From positions 1,240,001 through 1,304,000 of the forward strand of contig JAECYW010000007.1 of the NCBI GenBank assembly GCA_023014335.1: a stretch of 64,000 nucleotides of DNA. Direction: 5' to 3'. The stretch comes from Galerina marginata. Its lineage: Eukaryota; Basidiomycota; Agaricomycetes; Agaricales; Galerinaceae. The translations under genes were made by a program, and so were the position numbers. The notes below the pieces were generated by a model that saw nothing but the letters and a program-made list of their open reading frames with translations, did not search any database and was not told where the DNA came from. Of this stretch, positions 45,597 through 57,176 are shown piece by piece. Numbering within the stretch: the first letter of the stretch is position 1; each line of letters opens with the position of its first letter.

Positions 45597-46341
45597 TATT
45601 CTATTTTCTTGGACGCTCTCATCTCTATTGAACTCCCAAGTATCCCGCTCTAGACTCTTTAAAAGTCCTAATGATACGCTATCCCAGATTCTCGAAGTCT
45701 CTCAAGTCTCGCTACCTATCAGACATCAATACATCACGGACTGATCTGCCGTTACATATCCTTGCAGATTTCTGGATAAAGTCAGAAGCTCTGTCCTTAT
45801 GATCAGAGTTGAAGCGCTGGTAACTGCTCCGGATCCCGTAGCCCTTCCCCGACCAACCATGATCGATATATTCACTCAATTGTTCATCGGAGAAACCGGT
45901 ACATCTGGGGATTCCAGCGCACATCTCCTGATTCTGATATCGCTTTTCCTCCGAACGGGGCCGCAGTATTCTCAGCGCTTGTCCTGCTGGGTAAGTGGGT
46001 GACTCCTCTGACACGACAATATATGGAAAATGTATGATGAACATAGCACGGGCTCTGCGCGGGCTTCCTTTTCTTCGTCGACTCCCTCGAAATTGAAGCA
46101 TTTGACCCTGGAACGTGTTCTCTGTCAATAATAAAGTGACTGTGGTTGACTACTCCCAACATTGATAATTTCAGGGTAGCAAATTGGACAACCCGACTCT
46201 AAAAGCTTCTGCGGTTGAATGGACCTCGAGCCGAACCGGTTCGTCTTGACGATATAATTTGGTAATGTTTGATCCCCAAGCTCCTCATCAAATACCCACT
46301 CCCGAATACCTCTGGATTAGTTTGCAGCCACAACAACGATT
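45597..46341. other. Intergenic with unassigned minus-strand frame
   Basis: A 138-codon minus-strand frame at 45712-46128 includes protein-like text (FSDEQLSEYIDHGWSGKGYG), but no family is recognised and no splice structure supports it. It could be a relic. Confidence 0.35.
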
Positions 46342-47016
46342 ATGACGGGTGAAAGTCCCGAATCTGCGTCATTCTATTCGGACTTTATCCCTGTCAAGTC
46401 GCGAAAAAAGAGAAAGAATAGACCCGCCGCCAAAGCACCGTCCGTCTCAGCACTGCTGTCCCCGTTACGCGAGCAAGTCCGACACGCCGAATGGTTCGCG
46501 CAATGTTCACGTCCGTGTGTCATTCCCCAGTCCGCTCAAAGCCCATAGGCATCGCCCTGACACATCCTTTTTGTTCGTAGAGATATTGGAAAGTTCTTGG
46601 AGCGCCTTTTCTAGTTCTGCGCGAACACCGGCGATTCTGTGTCTTGGTCTGGGAAGCCCGAGCGCCTCCCTCAACGCCCGTATACAACTTGCGTTTCTGA
46701 CGGAGACCTGTAAGCGGCTCAAAGTCGTAAGTTACTCGTTATATGACAAGGGCATAGCGCTTCTAGCGCTTCCATCACGCGTCATGATGTATATTCTGTT
46801 GCCCATCATGCCATACCTTTTGTCAACGACCAAGGTTGGCGGAGGGTTGTATTGCCGGATTCCAACTGTGCCCTTTCTTTCTCACAGGCTCACGAAGCTA
46901 TAACCATCTATGATCCTATATTCACGACGGAAGATATTGCCCTCCTGGAGGAGGAGCTCCAGATGAGAGTGTTACCCAAAAACAGAGCACGTTTCGTAAT
47001 CCTCTGTTGCCTCTGA
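46342..47016 (+). pseudogene. SRR1-like protein gene, 3' truncated
   Basis: Three exons (46342-46510, 46581-46726, 46888-47016) give 147 residues in frame. Start MTGESPESASFYSDFIPVKS with a basic stretch KSRKKRKNRP. The SRR1 domain opens with ARTPAILCLGLGSPSASLNA, QLAFLTETCKRLKV and AITIYDPIFTTEDIALLEEE. It then breaks off after MRVLPKN into ARFVILCCL and a stop. The conserved second half, with the MPHC-type motif, is missing. The SRR1 family acts in heme/clock regulation in some eukaryotes. Sequence past 46,980 belongs to an oppositely oriented degraded gene, so the end was probably lost by insertion or deletion. Confidence 0.65.
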
Positions 47017-47739
47017 TGACCGAGGATTGACCATTGCCCGTGTGTCCTTTTTATACAGAGCGGCGAGCGGGATGATTATATCTTGTCTGTTCCAACAATA
47101 TGCTTCATGCCCCACTGTGACATCGAGCTTTACGACACGGTCCTCCGAGCCAATTGGAGTCGAGATGGGCTCTCCAATCTTTTCTTGCTCGGTAACCAAT
47201 TGCAAGAGTATCTCGACAAGTGAGCGCAAAGTTCCTTCCGTTGGCCCCAATAAAAACCAATGATGCAATTGTTTTCCTCCAACTCGACCATGAAAGCAAA
47301 CCGACAACCGTGTTGGAGGCAGTCGCCCCGTGCCTGTTGCGAGTCGGTGAGATAACCCGTGCTTTCTCTCCTCCATGATTTCGTCAACTGATAACCGTCT
47401 CACGCAACATCCGCTCACCATCTGCCCAGCCCCTTTGCTTGAAAATCAGCGACTACCGATATCGGACGCCTGGCCAACCGCGTTCAACAACACATCCGCA
47501 CAGTATTTTCCGTCGTCGCAAAGTAGTAGCATAGATAAGCTGGTCGCCTTGTGGCGGCCACACCCGCACGAGGGAGACGCCGTCGGGGAAGGAAACTGAA
47601 AGGGGAAACATCCGCAAACGCCGCGGCCGTATATAGACTGTACTCCTCGGTCCTTCGGCCGACTCTGTGAAACCCCGAACCAGTGTCCGCTTTCCATCGG
47701 AGTTTAGTTGTGACAGTTGTCTGCGATTTGGTGGCACCA
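46972..47739 (-). pseudogene. Degraded gene of unknown family, frames interrupted
   Basis: Minus-strand open pieces follow each other in different frames: MVPPNRRQLSQLNSDGKR through VRVWPPQGDQLIYAT, then (shifted by one base) LLLCDDGKYCADVLLNAVGQ, then MVSGCCVRRLSVDEIMEERK through VGGKQLHHWFLLGPTEGTL and VKLDVTVGHEAY. The order and protein-like composition suggest one ancestral gene with at least two frame breaks; the gap near 47,450 is too short for an intron. The 3' end runs into the truncated SRR1-like gene. Confidence 0.5.
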
Positions 47740-47908
47740 TGGTGTCAGACCAAAATACCAAAAAAAACCTTATCAAATGAATTTGAACAAGGCCACAAGG
47801 CCACAAGGATGGGTAGTAGTATACGATAAGACATGCAATAACGATGGAGCATATGTACCAATGCAAGAAAGGAAACCAGAGGGACGGCGATAAGCAACTA
47901 ATAGGGGA

Positions 47909-48826
47909 CTAACACGCTTGATAGTGATTATACGAAGTGGTGTGGAGACGGTCATCGGGGAAGGGAAGTGGGTCTTCGAAAGAGTAGAAATAAGAATCGT
48001 TGGAGTCGATGTAGACGCGGGGATTGGCATGGCGCAGTCTACTGCGCTCTGGGGGAAGAGGGATAGAAGCAGCGTCGACCAAAGACAGAGATGAACTGGA
48101 CCGGCCAAGGGATGGTGTTGTTGGCGCGTCAGACTCGTCGTCTGAGGTGTCTTCTATAGCGTCTGGTACGGGCAAATATTCTACTTCGTCCATGTCGTGG
48201 TACGGCAGAGGGTCTTCATAGGGCTCTGAAACAGATGGAAGGAGAGAATCAAACGATGAATCGAAATGGTAGGCATGGATAAGAGAAGGTTGATATGGTG
48301 GATATGGCACAGGATATGATACAGAAATGGAAGACGGATAATAAGCAGACTGGTTCGGAAGGTCGTCTGATGAAGACATGGGGGAACCTATTGGGCTGTA
48401 AAGTGGGAATTCATCATCGTCCACAGGCAGCGCCGAGTTAGAGTTGTCGACACTGAAGTCGTCGTCGTCTTCATCGTCGCCTAGTGTTTCTAGCAAAGAA
48501 TCTAGCCATTGAGCTTCAGAGCACTGGGCACCCGAAGTGGCAGAACGGCCGACCAACTGGCCCGCGTCGGGAAACATGAACGCGTCAGTTTCCACAGATC
48601 CTAGCACCTCCTCTGGTTCGTCATCGTCCTCCCCATCGTCGTTTGAGTACGCAGAGTTCACTTCAGGCTGAGTGGGTGGAAGGGTGCACGACGACTGCGA
48701 GGGCGAGTGAAGAATCGAGTTTTTTAGTAAGACCCAGCGATGCAAACTGCAACTGTCCTTTCCGGAGATAGACAGATGCAGCTTGGAACGGGCCAACACA
48801 GATAAGTTTGACGAGTCGGATGACAT
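47909..48826 (-). CDS. Acidic, disordered protein of unknown function
   Basis: Intronless, 305 residues from MSSDSSNLSVLARSKLHLSI; an earlier in-frame ATG at 48889 is less likely. The N-terminus has SLHRWVLLKNSILHS, possibly a short amphipathic helix. The rest is acidic, Ser/Pro/Tyr-rich and low in hydrophobics (DDEDDDDFSVDN; YPVPYPPYQPSLIHAYHFDS; DEVEYLPVPDAIEDTSDDES). No domain is recognised. The composition would suit a transcriptional activator or scaffold, but this is speculation. Confidence 0.7.
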   Translation of the reverse strand: MSSDSSNLSVLARSKLHLSISGKDSCSLHRWVLLKNSILHSPSQSSCTLPPTQPEVNSAYSNDDGEDDDEPEEVLGSVETDAFMFPDAGQLVGRSATSGAQCSEAQWLDSLLETLGDDEDDDDFSVDNSNSALPVDDDEFPLYSPIGSPMSSSDDLPNQSAYYPSSISVSYPVPYPPYQPSLIHAYHFDSSFDSLLPSVSEPYEDPLPYHDMDEVEYLPVPDAIEDTSDDESDAPTTPSLGRSSSSLSLVDAASIPLPPERSRLRHANPRVYIDSNDSYFYSFEDPLPFPDDRLHTTSYNHYQAC

Positions 48827-49475
48827 AGTTGAGATGGTTGTGTCTTGGTGGTGGGGGTATGTGGGGCGGTGTTCTATTCGAACCAGCAAGTATAAGCATT
48901 GGTTCGCGGTTGCCGACGCGAACGGAAAGCATACGTACGCGAAGAAGAGGCTGGTTTGTTACCACTGAGGTATACGGTCGACAATTTCGGGTTCGAAGAG
49001 GAGAGAGCCGTTCTTGGATGTACGGATGAGTTTGTTAACCATTCTCGATTCGTTGCGGTCGCCAGAGGGAGCTGGGCGTTACAAGACGGAGACGAGAAGG
49101 AGGGGGGGCCTGACAATAGTGGAGGTCTAGGCGAACATGGTGTGCAGCAGTGGGTGGGGTTGCTGTTCGGTGTAAGGGGCACAGACACAAGTCCGCGCCT
49201 TTTATATACCGAACTACAACCGAACCCCATGACTCGGTCGTCACATCCAAATTTCGGTCACACGAGCACCAAATCGAACCAGTTCACTTCAACTAAAAGG
49301 CGCCACCTCGCTCTCAATTTCCCTCATCTCTGCCCAGCGCTCCTTCCAAATGCAAATTATACTAGTAATAGCCTCTGTCACAGAACGAACCATGCAAAGT
49401 GTAATATTTACAAGAAATGTCGCCACGAATAGCAATGTCCATGCAATGGTTCGCGCTTCAACCATCCCCCTCGCG

Positions 49476-52433
49476 TCATCCTTCGTCCATTTTGTCATCG
49501 CCTTCGTCTTTCACGGTCTCCAGCAGTTTCTTGATCTTACTCATACTTTTCGGCGAGATGTCACGCGCAGCCGCAAGCGTCTGCGCAGACTTGACGACGT
49601 CTCCGATAAGACGGTACACCTTCGCCAGCTGGAACACGACATTTGACTCATCGGGCGTGGCACTTCTGAGGTACTCCAGGTCCTCCACAGCAGCCTACAG
49701 GGGTGCGAAAAGAAACCGGAAGCAAGGCAAGGCAAGGGAAAATGTCAGGGTCAGCGGGTTATTGCAGGGAAATAGACAACTTCGCTTGACTCACTCGATA
49801 CTTCCGTATTGAGACGTAGATTTTCGCCCTCCGATAACGAACCAAAGCATTATCAGGAGAAAGGCGAACAGCTTCATTGAACAACGCGAGTGCTGCTTCT
49901 CGATCGCCTCGTCTCTCGACAGCCTGTGAGAATATCAAAATAGATATGTTAAAACGGAACCGTCTGTCAGACAAGCTCGTCTCCGAAGGGCCAATCAATT
50001 GACCCCAGATGACGATTCACGCACCATTCCAACGCATCCCAGTAGGACCGCATTCTTTGGATGAATCTCAGCCGCCTTTCGAAAGTGGTATTCCGCGAGG
50101 CGTATTTTGCTCATTCTCAGATAACACGTTCCCAGGCCATACCTGTGGGATCATATCAAAGATAAGCAGGCGTCTCATTGATTAATCGGTCAAGAAACGG
50201 TTTTTGGACATACCATGCATTGTAATGGCGAGCGTCCGCACGTAAAGCCGACTGGAAGAAGTTGATGGCCTTATCGAGGTCCTCGTCTATCGACTCGTGA
50301 CCGCTGAGCGTGTACGCGTACGCGCAGGTTGGGTCCAACTGAGCTGCTCGCCGGAAGCAAGTCAACGCCTGTTGACGCTCCTTCTGAAGGGAGAATAGGT
50401 TTCCGATCGTGATCCAAGCCTGGGGCGACTGAGGGTTGATATTGAGGAGTTCTTGCGCTAAGAAGGAAAGCTCTACGCTTCGCTGGAGATGCCACAGAAG
50501 GGAAGAGTAGACCTCCATATCCCATAGTCGATAGGGATCTTCTTTCCGTAGGGTCTTGAAGGCCCGTTCAGACTACATTAACGGTTTTTATGTCAACGAT
50601 AAGCAACCTCAGGAATCAGCGACTTTAAAACGTACAGAGGCGAAATCTTGTCTTTCGTAATGCGCCCTGCCCACCATGGCTATCACCGTACAGGAATGTT
50701 GGTGCGCATGTGGGAGTTTCTCTAGCTCGTCTAGGCATTTTTGGCAATCGTAAGTAGCCAGAGCTCTAGCCGCGCGAGCAAACCGACGGACGAGCTCATA
50801 AATATACTGTTCTGCCAGCTCGCTTTCATACTCCTCTTGAGCGAGTTGTTCTTGCGCTGAAGTCCAGGTACTTGGTGAAGGTGAGGCTTCAGACCGCGGT
50901 GAAAGGGCAGCAGACGGAGGTGAAGGAGAATAGGCCACGTCGCCTGGAGGGACCGACCCTTCGTCCTTATCGGACTCGGTGGATCGATTTCGGGAATGTG
51001 TGGGTTGTCTCCGTCTATCTCTTATCGAGTGCTGAAATGAAAATGACGATTATTTGCAAAATGGTCAACATGAACTGAAGCAGGGACGGATTATTACCTT
51101 GGAGGTATGCGATTGCTTAGGTGCAGTACCGCTTAGCAGGCGTGAGCTCCGTCGTGTAGGAATGTGGCCGACTGCAGGTTGAGCATTGCTCTTCCCCGGC
51201 ACGACATTTGTCCTAGAGGAAGTCGTTTGCTGAGAACGACGACCGGAAGATGAGAATATGTTAGCGAATGACAAGGCCGGGCGTGCGCGTGCCTTTTTCA
51301 AGGGGTCGTCCAGACTAGACTTGCTCGTTTTGGACTTGACGGCTTCGGGTTGTTGGGTAGTAGAGCGTAACCTTTTGGTTACAGGACCAGCTTCATCCGC
51401 AGAAGACAGTGGCCGAGAAACAGTCTGGATCAGGTTAGTGTTGGTTGGCTGTGATCGACTGGTACGGTGGACTTGAAATGAGTTGTCCGGTGGGTAAAAT
51501 GACGAGTCGTTTGAGGCTCTGCGTAAATGGTCTGAGAACATGTTTTTCTTGCTGTTTGAGGTAAGACTTACATCGAGTCTCGGGGTCCTGGGGGAGGGGG
51601 TGCCATCCGAAATGGCTGTGGTTGTGAAATGTCCGGCTTCCACGAGCGAAACAGATTGCCGCCGCCGCCTGTATCTGGTGTAAAAAACCCTGCTCCTGTA
51701 GCGACCGGAACAGATTTCGTTTGCGCGTCTTCTGGAGGTGCTCGTTTGACAGGGGGCGGCCGAGGTGGAAAGATCTCATCAACATCAGGGAGAGTACCTA
51801 ATACTCATTTGCATGAGCTTAGAGAGCGTGACAGACATATATAGCACGCACCGAGAGCACAAAGGCCCTCAAAGGCCTCCCATAGATACGGATTGAGAGC
51901 TAATGCGTCCTGAAAGCTACGCTCAGCCTTCTCGCGCAGATTGCCTTTCAGAGCTGTTGTGCCGGATCGACATCGTAGTGCAGCTTCTTCTGGAAACGGT
52001 CGGGCTATCCGACTGCTTGAAGATGCTGTACCCGACGCGATGAATGAGTGAGCGTACTAAGGAATTTAACGGCCAACATAAACGGACCTGAGGACACATA
52101 ATTTGTGTCGCGCAGTGTGTTCTCTAGTGTATCACGCGCTTGCCGGTATCGGCCCAGTGCGACACAGCACTTGGCCTTGATCTCCATGCACCCCGTGCAC
52201 TGCTCGTCTTGGGCCCCGTTAACGAGGTGCAGGGCGGAATAAGTTTGGCCTTCGCGGAGGAGCGCAGTGGCGTAGAGGTGTCTTGACTCGTGGTTCGTGC
52301 GATCCATGGCGAAATATCTTTCTGCGTGAAAGACCGCTGTCTTTGTGAGATCGGAGTCTAGGCATGACCAAACGAGAGACTGGAACCGCTGGCAGAGATA
52401 CGGGTAGAAGGCGGCGGTTGATTCTGACTGCAT
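49476..52433 (-). CDS. CDC27: Anaphase-promoting complex subunit APC3/Cdc27
   Basis: TPR scaffold of the APC/C ubiquitin ligase, which binds Cdc20/Cdh1 tails. Start MQSESTAAFYPYLCQRFQSL. The N-terminal TPR dimerisation half has AVFHAERYFAMDRTNHESRH and GCMEIKAKCCVALGRYRQAR. A Ser/Pro/Arg-rich linker (SYLKQQEKHVLRPFTQSLKR region and SRRLLSGTA) lies in the middle. The C-terminal TPR array includes INPQSPQAWITIGNLFSLQK, LDPTCAYAYTLSGHESIDED, HYNAWYGLGTCYLRMSKIRL and AVLLGCVGMAVERRGDREAA, the Cdc27 signature. Ends EGDDKMDEG. About eight introns. An ACGCGT site lies at 52,662, about 230 bp upstream. Confidence 0.93.
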
Positions 52434-52661
52434 CGAGGAAGAATAGGTTGAACCTAGGACATAGAGGGTATGGGTATATATGCAGTATTCGCGAGAGGTT
52501 CCGAATTCACGCGGCGTCCTAGGCAAAGATGCGAACGGCGGTGACGAGGAGGCTCGGAGCTCAGTTCAGGAGGCGGAATATCGAAAAAGGGAGAGAAAGT
52601 TCGGAACTGGCAGTCCATTATATTCCTCTGTTGATCTACAACACGACAGCACGTGACTTGT

Positions 52662-52667
52662 ACGCGT
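52662..52667. promoter_or_regulatory. ACGCGT site upstream of APC3
   Basis: ACGCGT in the 328-bp interval between the APC3 start and the CCT1 stop. Candidate MBF-type element; single copy, so weak. Confidence 0.3.
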
Positions 52668-52761
52668 CCACATCATGATCCTCCAACTCAATGTGATCAT
52701 TACTTTTGGATTTTTTGCGTCTACATGAAAGCTTCCCCTATGTGCTAGGTACTGTATCACT

Positions 52762-54819
52762 CTAATGCCCGTGCGGGTCGGGCTCTCCTTTTTGCTCTGA
52801 GAAAACAATTCATCAACGTCACACGATGACCGCACAGAATTTCGCTTTTACTCACCGGGCACACATTGGATGGCATCATCAATCCGAAGAAGAGAAACTG
52901 CAGCCTCATATGCAGACTTGAGACTCTTCACCTTGCTCATTGTGGGTTCCAAGATGCCAGCCGCGACGTTGTCCCGGACTTCGCCATTAAGTAGGTCAAG
53001 CCCATAGCGTAACAGGGCCTTCTTGGGATCACCCGCAGGTGCATTTTGAGCCGCGTTATGATAGGATCGCAATTTCGCAACTAGCTCGGTCGAGTCTTTG
53101 GCAGCGTTGACAGCAAGGGTCTTGGGAATAGAGAGCAGGGCGCTGGCGAATTCCGCAATGGCGAGTTGTTCTCTTGAGCCCTAGAACACGGCAGTCAGTC
53201 ATGTCGTCAGGGTTTAGGCAAAAATATGAACGCACCAAGGTTGTAGCGAAGTTTTCCAGATAGATACTCAGTGCTGACTCCACTGCACCGCCGCCCGGAA
53301 CGACTGACCCGCTTTCTAGAGTTCGCTTGACGATCGACAGTGTATCATGCAGCGCTCGCTCCATCTCGTCGAGCATGTAGTCGTTGGCTCCTCGGAGAAT
53401 GATCGAGGCAGAGCTGACAACTTTGGTGCCTTTGATCAAGATGAGTTCATCATCTGAAATGCGCTCCTGAACAACTTCATCTGCCGTGCCCAAATAGCTC
53501 GCTTCAAACGTCTCCTCCCCTTCGAGGTTGGCCAGACTTGAAATGAGTTGACCTCCTGTAGCCTTTGCTATCCGGCGGAGATCCTCCTTCCTGCACCGGC
53601 GAACAGCCATGGCACCAGCCTCAACAAACTCCTTCAAGCACAAATCATCGATCCCCTTGGTTGTTAACACAACATTTGCTCCAGACGCCAGAATTTTACG
53701 GATCCTCTCCAGTGTAATTTCAGATTCCCTGGTTGATGTATGAGTGGAGGTCATATATATTTGTCCGAATAATAATACCCACCTCTTGCGAATTTCTTCC
53801 AGCTGCTCAGGATCTTCAACCAAAATCTGAACACCCAGTTGCATTCGCGCTTTTTGAAGGTTGATATCCAAGCACGCAATTTTGGCATTGGTGATACGCG
53901 TCTTCATCGCTATCGACGAAGATAAGGTTACCCCAGAAAAACTGAAGAATAAACGTACCTTGACTCGCAACTGTGCAATTGAGCGCATATCCCTTTACAA
54001 ATATGGATTCACGAGCACTCTTTCCATGAGCTTTGAGGACGTTGACAGCCTTTACCGGGTACTTGATGTCACCCCGTATGTTGATAGACTTCACGGCCTG
54101 CATGGCGTCGACGGCCATGGGTGCAAACAGGTCATCGTCACTAAAAGACAAGGCTCATGAATACCAGACAACATCAAAAATTTCAAATCCACTCACTTTC
54201 CGATTATTTTACTCGACATCGAAGTCTTAGCCACATTAATCAAAGCATCCCGACCAAGAGCATCCACCTTGATGCTGAGCTGGTCTTGCATGAACTTAAC
54301 GGCTTCCCTGCACGCTAGACGATAGCCCGTGATGATCGTCGTCGGATGGATTTTAGCTTTGACGAGCTCGTTGGCCCTGCGCAGGAGTTCCGCAGCGATA
54401 ATAACCACAGATGTTGTTCCATCCCCAACCTCTTTATCTTGCTTTTGCGCAAGATCGACAAAGATTTTACCAGCGGGATGTTCGACTGCGAGAAGGGAGA
54501 GGATTGTAGCGCCGTCGTTTGAGATCGTCACCTCCTACGGAACGAAATTGTAATTCAGGTTCTGTTCTTGGTTCACAAAAATTGGAAGAGACTAACGCCG
54601 ATGTTATCCACCAACATCTTGTCCAACCCTAAAGGACCCAGAGAGCTTTTGACGATGTTTGCAATCGATTGGGCAGCGAGTACTGGTTGCAGCAAGCATC
54701 TATATGAGACAGAGTAGATAATATCAACAAAAAGGCGTACCATTTTGATCACGAATGTCCTGTCCAGACACACGATCGCCTCCGAGAAAACCTCCAGCTC
54801 GAGGATCCCGTTGATACAT
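52762..54819 (-). CDS. CCT1: T-complex chaperonin CCT subunit alpha (TCP-1)
   Basis: Alpha subunit of the cytosolic chaperonin that folds actin and tubulin. Start [20 protein letters not shown] at 54819. Signature motifs: [60 protein letters not shown], the apical region [20 protein letters not shown], and [20 protein letters not shown]. The short last exon is reached by splicing (QCVPE to [10 protein letters not shown]). Nine or so introns. Two ACGCGT sites lie 75 and 90 bp upstream (54,894; 54,909). Alpha identity rests on the N-terminal [14 protein letters not shown] and [10 protein letters not shown]. Confidence 0.96.
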
Positions 54820-55475
54820 CAGCTATTAGTAGATGGAAAGAGTAAGAATATAGGTAAGATGCGGGATGCACTCTAGATGGATCTAAGCAATGAACGCGTT
54901 CGTCAGAGACGCGTATTTATCGCCTCTTCAAAATAGTTTCAAACAGCGCGACACAGCCCCGAGTTCTGAAATGACGCTTCTTTTCTCTCCATCTCCCCCA
55001 TGAACTCTTGCTTGCTTTTTCTAAAAGCGATCTTGGTCTGAAAAATTGTACGTTTTGTTGGCGGCAGGTCTTTCATGGATGCGACTGGAGCTTAACGTCG
55101 TTTACCATTTCAACTGACCCGTGAAGCTTTGAAGGGTTGTCGACGATGAACTTATAATCCTGAATCTAGCTGGACATGGGGACGCACTCTTTATACTTCA
55201 AAAGTCCTGTTTTTCTCTTGGATCTTGGCGCATTTATACACGAAATTCTTCAGAGGCTGACTTCATCTCTCAATTCGCATACTACCCAGACCAGTTTGTA
55301 TGCCAATTCCAATTGCCTGAATCGGTAGCACGCAACTTCCCTTACACCAGACAATCTCGTCTCTTGCACTGGGTGTTCACCCCAACTCTGCGTCGGACCC
55401 GAGCGCCCAGCTTTATGGCTGTCCTGTTTGACCTCCTGCGACTCACAACTGGTGTCACCGCCCGCTTCGTATGCA
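54820..55475. other. CCT1 upstream region
   Basis: Divergent promoter interval. ACGCGT at 54,894-54,899 and 54,909-54,914. An upstream exon of the next gene might lie at 55,260-55,470, where one frame is open from 55,329, but it has no ATG. Confidence 0.4.
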
Positions 55476-56311
55476 ATGCGATGGCCAAAGCATGTCTCCC
55501 GCCAGTGCCTCCTCATAACTGGACCCGGGGTTTTCCCAGCACAAAAGCGGTCTTTCCTAGTCGATTTTCATACCAACCTGTACCTCCTCCCCGCGCGACG
55601 AACGAGAAAAGGTGCAAACGGTGTTCGCAAACGCTCAAAGGTCAATAGGCCTTTTTCCAGAGGTAACAGCGGGGCTGACCATGCTTTTGTAGCCCCGTTA
55701 TTCGATTCTGGGGGATATGTCGACGTCGAGCGCTTCTTAAAGGAGGACATCCCGATGGTAACCTTAGGGTAAGTAGAAATTGTTGCGGTAAATGTCTCTC
55801 TTACCATTCAAATCCCCGTTACAGAGACCCTTTCGACGACTCTACCATCAAAGTCCAAACCGAGCCCGATTCCGACGACGGAGACACGACGCTAGTCTCA
55901 ATCGACTCTCCCCTGGTCGACTTCTCTATTTATTCCGTACGTTTTTCCCTTCTTCATCCTCTTCCCTCAAGGTTGGCGTTCTAATCCATCTTCCGTGCAC
56001 CCCCAACTATAGGACGTCTCATCGCCGAACTTAAACAAAGCCATGCTCATAAGCCCCACGCGACCCACAATGCCGGATGTGAGAGACGTCGACCTCACCC
56101 AGCTCAAAGCCGCCAGCGACCGTGTCAGTGAAATTCTCCGCGAAAACCGTCGTCGCCTCGACGCTGGAGAAGACTCGAACGCTGCTCGGAGTGGGTAGTC
56201 TTTCGTCTGTGTCGGTGTATCGATTTGCCTAATTTTTTTACCGCAGAAGAAGCCCGTCGTAAACGTGCGCAGGAACTCTCCGCTGCTCGGAAAGCCCGCG
56301 GTGGTTCCTGA
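55476..56311 (+). CDS. Unknown protein with basic N-terminus and C-terminal charged helix
   Basis: Four exons, clear GT-AG introns beginning at 55,769, 55,938 and 56,192. Reads MRWPKHVSRQCLLITGPGVF, a basic stretch RRTRKGANGVRKRSKVNRPF, then GGYVDVERFLKEDIPMVTLG spliced to DPFDDSTIKVQTEPDSDDGD, a segment with MLISPTRPTMPDVRDVDLTQ and a coiled-coil-like tail DRVSEILRENRRRLDAGEDS, ending AARKARGGS. No family recognised. The start is uncertain: the frame is open 49 codons further upstream without ATG, so a 5' exon may be missing. Confidence 0.65.
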
Positions 56312-56611
56312 CAGTGATGCTCCCCACAACGCAAACTTTTTCTCGACTTCTTGGCCCTTTACTCTTTCCCGTTATCATTATGCACTTTATGCTTTCCTTC
56401 TATGTTTTCGACATCTGCTTTATGGTTCTGTATTCGCTTTTTGTCTCAGCTTGTGATTTTATGACTTTTTATGCCATATCATGCGCATTTTCTAGATAAG
56501 CTATTGAGAAAAATAAGCACTAGAGACGAACTACAAAGCTTGCATCTGGTGGTTTCCCTGCCTGGAATAAACTAGACCGTTGTGTACCCAAAAATAAATG
56601 AAGCAAAAAAG

Positions 56612-56707
56612 CGTCACCTGAGCGATTCGAACACTCGCGGTCAAAGACCAACCGCTGATCTACTACAGTGTAGCAGGCGATCCCGTTAACCACTCCGGCA
56701 AAGTGAC
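56612..56707 (-). tRNA. tRNA-Ser(GCT) with short intron
   Basis: Class II tRNA. The acceptor stem GTCACTT pairs with AGGTGAC, G discriminator (typical of Ser). D-arm CCGGAGTGGTTAACGG, T-arm GAGTG-TTCGAAT-CGCTC, long variable arm GCGGT...ACCGC. Anticodon region CCTGCTA gives GCT. The anticodon arm is about 9-10 nt too long, so an intron follows position 37; CTGCTACACTGTAGTAG there is nearly self-complementary. The lower anticodon stem does not pair perfectly in my fold, so the exact intron limits are open. Confidence 0.8.
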
Positions 56708-57176
56708 CTTGGAATCTGTTTTACAACTTACAATTAGAAGGCGCATTCCAATAAGCGCACTCTTTCGAAGCCCGCGACTAAAGCGTAATTTATGCTCGAA
56801 TCGCCAATAAATTAATTATTCAGGCTATTACTAGTACAGATTCACTTTCCAGGTTGAGTTTCATTCTAGGAGGAGATATCCAACTGCAAAAAAAGGCAAA
56901 TTACGTGAAGGAGCTAAAGATAATGAAGGAGGAGTCGAAGTCGAAAGCATAAAAAATCCAGAAATGCATTTCAAGATGTGAAATAGTGACAAGTGGTAAG
57001 TATGCTACAAAGGACAGATGAATGACCAGGGTTACAAGTTCAAATTAAATTTCAATGAGAAGGCAAACGGAGAATTCGTTACGCCAACACAATGCTTTTG
57101 AAAGGGAATGAATATCGTGCCACAGAACAACTCGGCCCAAGTTGAAGAAGGTCGAAGATCGAGGTTGGGAACGAAA
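56708..57176. other. Intergenic between tRNA-Ser and SER1 3' end
   Basis: AT-rich, no gene recognised. The SER1 3' untranslated region is expected at its right end. Confidence 0.5.

Noticed and set aside
45712..46128. 138-codon minus-strand frame
   Set aside because: Some protein-like text, but no family, no introns and overlapping frames of similar length.
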